This document shows, in pieces, positions 4,976 to 7,077 of a stretch of DNA of 7,077 bases. Source of the DNA: an uncultured beta proteobacterium. Its GTDB lineage: Bacteria; Pseudomonadota; Gammaproteobacteria; Burkholderiales; Burkholderiaceae_C. Where the stretch lies: positions 1 through 7,077 of the forward strand of contig CAIQEX010000601.1 in NCBI GenBank assembly GCA_903870955.1. Direction: 5' to 3'. The position numbers and the translations under genes were made by a program. How positions within the stretch are numbered: the stretch's first letter is position 1; each line of letters opens with the position of its first letter. The notes beneath the pieces were generated by a model. It ran no database searches. It was not told where the DNA came from and worked only from the letters and a program-made list of their open reading frames with translations.

Positions 4976-6397
4976 ATGCTTCCCTGCTATGTGGTGTTGG
5001 ATCTGGAAACCACCGGTGGCAATGCGTTGCGCGACCGCATTACCGAAATTGCAGCGGTGCGCATTGAAAATGGACTGGAGACGGCCCGCTGGAGCACCCT
5101 GGTGAATCCCGGGGTAAGAATTCCACCGTTTATTCAAGCCCTCACGGGTATCAGCGACGACATGGTGCAAGAGGCACCCAAGTTCGAGGACGTCGCACAT
5201 AAGCTGCTGGAAATACTCGATGGGGCTGTTTTTGTGGCCCATAACGTGCGCTTTGACCACGGCTTTGTGCAAAACGAACTAGCGCGTCTGGACATGGCAT
5301 TCAAGGTCAAGACGCTATGCACCGTGCGTCTGTCGCGCAAACTCTATCCACAGCACAAAGGCCACGGGCTGGATGCCATTTTGCAACGCCACGGCCTGCA
5401 CACGATGGCCCGGCACCGCGCGATGGGCGACGTGGAAGTGGTCATGCAATGGCTGAAAGTTGCGACCCAGGAACTGGGTGCAGCCTCGGTTGAGCGCGTG
5501 GCGCTGGATTTGCTGCAAGGCAGCGCCTGCGTGCCGCCCCAGTTGGAAACCGCTATTTCTGACATACCCGACACGCCAGGCGTTTACCTGTTTTTTGGCG
5601 AAGGGGCCTTGCCCTTGTACATCGGCAAAAGTGTGACCCTGCGCACGCGTGTGATGTCGCATTTTCAATCCGCGGCCAAAGTCGCCCGTGAAATGCGTAT
5701 CCTGACCGAAATTCGTCGCGTCGAATGGATCGAGACTGCCGGCGAGTTGGGAGCCCTGCTGCTGGAGTCTCGGCTGGTGAAGGAAAAGCAACCGGTATAC
5801 AACCGGCAGTTGCGTCGCGAAAAGGCCTTGTGCTCCTGGTATTTGCAGGAAGATCCCGACGCGAATCCGCTACTCAAATTGATTCAAGTTGATGAAATCG
5901 CCCCTGGGCAATGGTCGCATTTATATGGCACCTACCGCTCCAAGCGGCAGGCCACCGACGCCCTTCGACTGCTTGCAGACAAGCATGGACTGTGTCCGCA
6001 GTTGCTGGGACTCGAATCCGGAAAAGGTGCCTGCTTTGCCAGCCAAATAGGGCGCTGCAAGGGTGCGTGTATCGGCCGTGAACCTCGGGTATTGCACCGT
6101 GCACGCCTGCAAATGGTGCTGGCTCAACAGCGCCTTCAAGCATGGCCCCACCCCGGTCGCGTGGCGATTCGCGAATACCAGGAAGAAAGTGGACGCACCG
6201 ATATCCATGTATTCGAACACTGGTGCCACATTGCCACGGTAAGCGACCCGGCAGAACTCGAAGAACTCGGTACCACGCGCCAGGTTCTCGCCTTTGACCT
6301 GGATACCTATCGCCTATTGCAAAAAAAATTGGGCCCGGGCATGACGCATGACGCAGCGGTGTTCGTGCTGCCTTCAGGGGCAGGTAGCGTCCGATAA
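4976..6397 (+). CDS. DnaQ-like DEDDh exonuclease fused to UvrC/Cho-type GIY-YIG nuclease
   Basis: The 473-residue protein joins two nuclease modules. Residues 5-165 form a 3'-5' exonuclease of the DnaQ/PolC type, with D9 and E11 in LDLETTGG, D94 in AHNVRFDHGF, and H147 and D152 in HRAMGD: a complete DEDDh set. Residues 197-280 form a GIY-YIG nuclease like the UvrC N-terminus (GVYLF Y204, LYIGKS Y215/K218, R225, E264, N276). Cysteines C340, C353, C361 and C365 then match, within one residue, the spacing of the UvrC iron-sulfur cysteines. The UvrC RNase H-like second nuclease and the HhH tail are absent. The remaining ~105 residues are of no family I know. A role in DNA repair or processing is likely. 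Annotation as DNA polymerase III epsilon would mislead. I chose ATG 4976 because the exonuclease domain begins there. The open frame upstream to 4913 lies inside the Nudix gene. No ribosome binding site is seen, consistent with coupling. Confidence 0.93.
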   Translation: MLPCYVVLDLETTGGNALRDRITEIAAVRIENGLETARWSTLVNPGVRIPPFIQALTGISDDMVQEAPKFEDVAHKLLEILDGAVFVAHNVRFDHGFVQNELARLDMAFKVKTLCTVRLSRKLYPQHKGHGLDAILQRHGLHTMARHRAMGDVEVVMQWLKVATQELGAASVERVALDLLQGSACVPPQLETAISDIPDTPGVYLFFGEGALPLYIGKSVTLRTRVMSHFQSAAKVAREMRILTEIRRVEWIETAGELGALLLESRLVKEKQPVYNRQLRREKALCSWYLQEDPDANPLLKLIQVDEIAPGQWSHLYGTYRSKRQATDALRLLADKHGLCPQLLGLESGKGACFASQIGRCKGACIGREPRVLHRARLQMVLAQQRLQAWPHPGRVAIREYQEESGRTDIHVFEHWCHIATVSDPAELEELGTTRQVLAFDLDTYRLLQKKLGPGMTHDAAVFVLPSGAGSVR

Positions 6398-6530
6398 CCC
6401 ACCTTTTGCCCCTAGAAGACCCCATGGCTGTGGTGTTGCATACAAACCAAATCGATTAGATATGCCTCTTGAAAGCCGCTTCCACAGTGCGATAGCCATG
6501 CGAGAATGTAATTAAATGTATGGGGCGGGT
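6398..6530 (+). other. Intergenic region upstream of the FimV-like gene
   Basis: These 133 bp separate the nuclease gene from the FimV-like gene and are locally AT-richer (about 6431-6520). No terminator with a T-tract follows the nuclease gene. TTGAAA at 6469-6474 could be a -35 box, but nothing at the right distance is a good -10. A weak GATAGC sits 16 nt downstream. GGGG at 6522-6525 and GGG at 6527-6529 could serve as a poor ribosome binding site for 6531. Nothing more can be supported. Confidence 0.4.
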
Positions 6531-7077
6531 ATGAGATTCAAAGCGGTTACTTTAGGTTTCGTGTTGGCAGGTACCGCTCTTGGGAGCGCTGCGCTTAACC
6601 TTGGGCGGGCCCGCGGTGCGGCATGGATTGGGCAACCACTGGAGTTGGTTATTCCGGTTCAGATAGATACGGCCCAAGCCGATGGCGCGCTGTGTGCCGA
6701 GGCAGACGTATTCCACGGCGATAGCCGGCAAGAAAATAGCCGGGTACAGGTGCAAGTTGAACCCACGAACCAACCAGATACCTACAATTTAAGAATCCTG
6801 TCGTCGGCGCTGATTGATGAGCCTGTGGTAACGGTGTACCTTCGCGCCGGTTGCTCTCAAAAGTCTTCCCGTAAATATGTTCTGCTGGCGGACTTTCCCA
6901 GCGATAGTGGAACCACGCAAAACCGCCAGTTAGCTCCACCGCAAGTTCCCACCGTGGTACCTGTCGAGGCAGTCGTTAGCGCAGCCACAACGGCTAACAC
7001 TTCCTCCAGCACGCCTGCGGCAAGTTCCAGCAACAACACCAAGCCAAGCCGCGCAACGCTTCCCAGCCCGCCCGCTC
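6531..7077 (+). CDS. FimV-like secreted/envelope protein, N-terminal part (runs off right edge)
   Basis: 182 codons are visible with no stop before the window ends. Residues 1-21 look like a signal peptide: RFK followed by a hydrophobic stretch AVTLGFVLAGTALGSA, with cleavage likely near A20/A21. The mature start ALNLGRARGAAWIGQPLELVIPV resembles the N-terminal domain of FimV/TspA proteins (ALGLG...S.L.QPL.AEI). SALIDEPVVTVYLRAGC...SRKYVLLAD also fits that domain as seen in betaproteobacteria. C55 and C108 could form a disulfide. From about residue 125 the chain becomes a low-complexity linker rich in Ser, Thr, Ala, Pro and Asn. FimV proteins link peptidoglycan to type IV pilus and polarity functions, but the LysM and C-terminal parts are outside the window. 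The start could also be the in-frame ATG at 6516, five codons earlier; 6531 has the better, though poor, ribosome binding site. Confidence 0.7.
   Translation, partial: MRFKAVTLGFVLAGTALGSAALNLGRARGAAWIGQPLELVIPVQIDTAQADGALCAEADVFHGDSRQENSRVQVQVEPTNQPDTYNLRILSSALIDEPVVTVYLRAGCSQKSSRKYVLLADFPSDSGTTQNRQLAPPQVPTVVPVEAVVSAATTANTSSSTPAASSSNNTKPSRATLPSPPA

Noticed and set aside
6376..6413. Inverted repeat AGGGGCA/TGCCCCT across the nuclease stop codon
   Set aside because: The stem is seven base pairs around a 24-nt loop with no following T-tract, so it is not a convincing terminator.
5874..6425. A 183-codon minus-strand open frame opposite the nuclease fusion gene
   Set aside because: It is antisense to a well-supported coding region with conserved cysteines and has no recognisable protein features.
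6520..6534. Four-codon reading frame whose TGA overlaps the FimV-like ATG at 6531
   Set aside because: An ATGA overlap this short easily arises by chance, and there is no ribosome binding site to suggest it is a leader peptide.

Overview
The window reads as chromosomal DNA of a betaproteobacterium, most likely of the family Comamonadaceae (Rhodoferax/Polaromonas-like). This is inferred from the class I PHA synthase and acetoacetyl-CoA reductase sequences, the small two-helix membrane protein beside phaC, the FimV-like protein at the right edge, and dense gene packing at moderately high GC. No database search was possible. I see no mobile element, CRISPR array, tRNA or rRNA.

Left part (1-2914), all on the minus strand. 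A polyhydroxybutyrate unit reads phaC (GTG start, 1181-2914) then phaB (345-1082). It ends at a strong hairpin plus U-tract terminator (259-297). Past the terminator, still on the minus strand, the first 21 codons of a probable HD-GYP (DUF3391-type) cyclic-di-GMP phosphodiesterase run off the left edge. PhaB makes (R)-3-hydroxybutyryl-CoA and PhaC polymerises it. The thiolase PhaA and the regulator PhaR are not in the window.

Middle (2915-4397). A short uncharacterised two-helix membrane protein (3006-3317, +) is divergent from phaC. Its last 72 bp overlap the 3' end of the convergent gene pgeF (3246-4046, -), a purine-nucleoside phosphorylase/peptidoglycan-editing-factor family protein. pgeF is in turn divergent, with only 48 bp between starts, from a small ABM-fold monooxygenase-like protein (4095-4397, +).

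Right part (4095-6397, +). The ABM gene, a zinc-ribbon Nudix hydrolase (4428-4970) and a DnaQ-type exonuclease fused to a UvrC/Cho-type GIY-YIG nuclease with a four-cysteine cluster motif (4976-6397) lie in tight succession, with gaps of 30 and 5 nt. They are probably cotranscribed. The Nudix/nuclease pair suggests nucleotide-pool sanitation or DNA repair. After a 133-bp gap a secreted, FimV-like protein starts at 6531 and runs off the right edge.

Most of the window is ordinary housekeeping and storage metabolism. The item most worth following up is the exonuclease/GIY-YIG fusion coupled to the Nudix gene. The next is the convergent coding overlap between the small membrane protein and pgeF. 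I found no convincing wholly new system.
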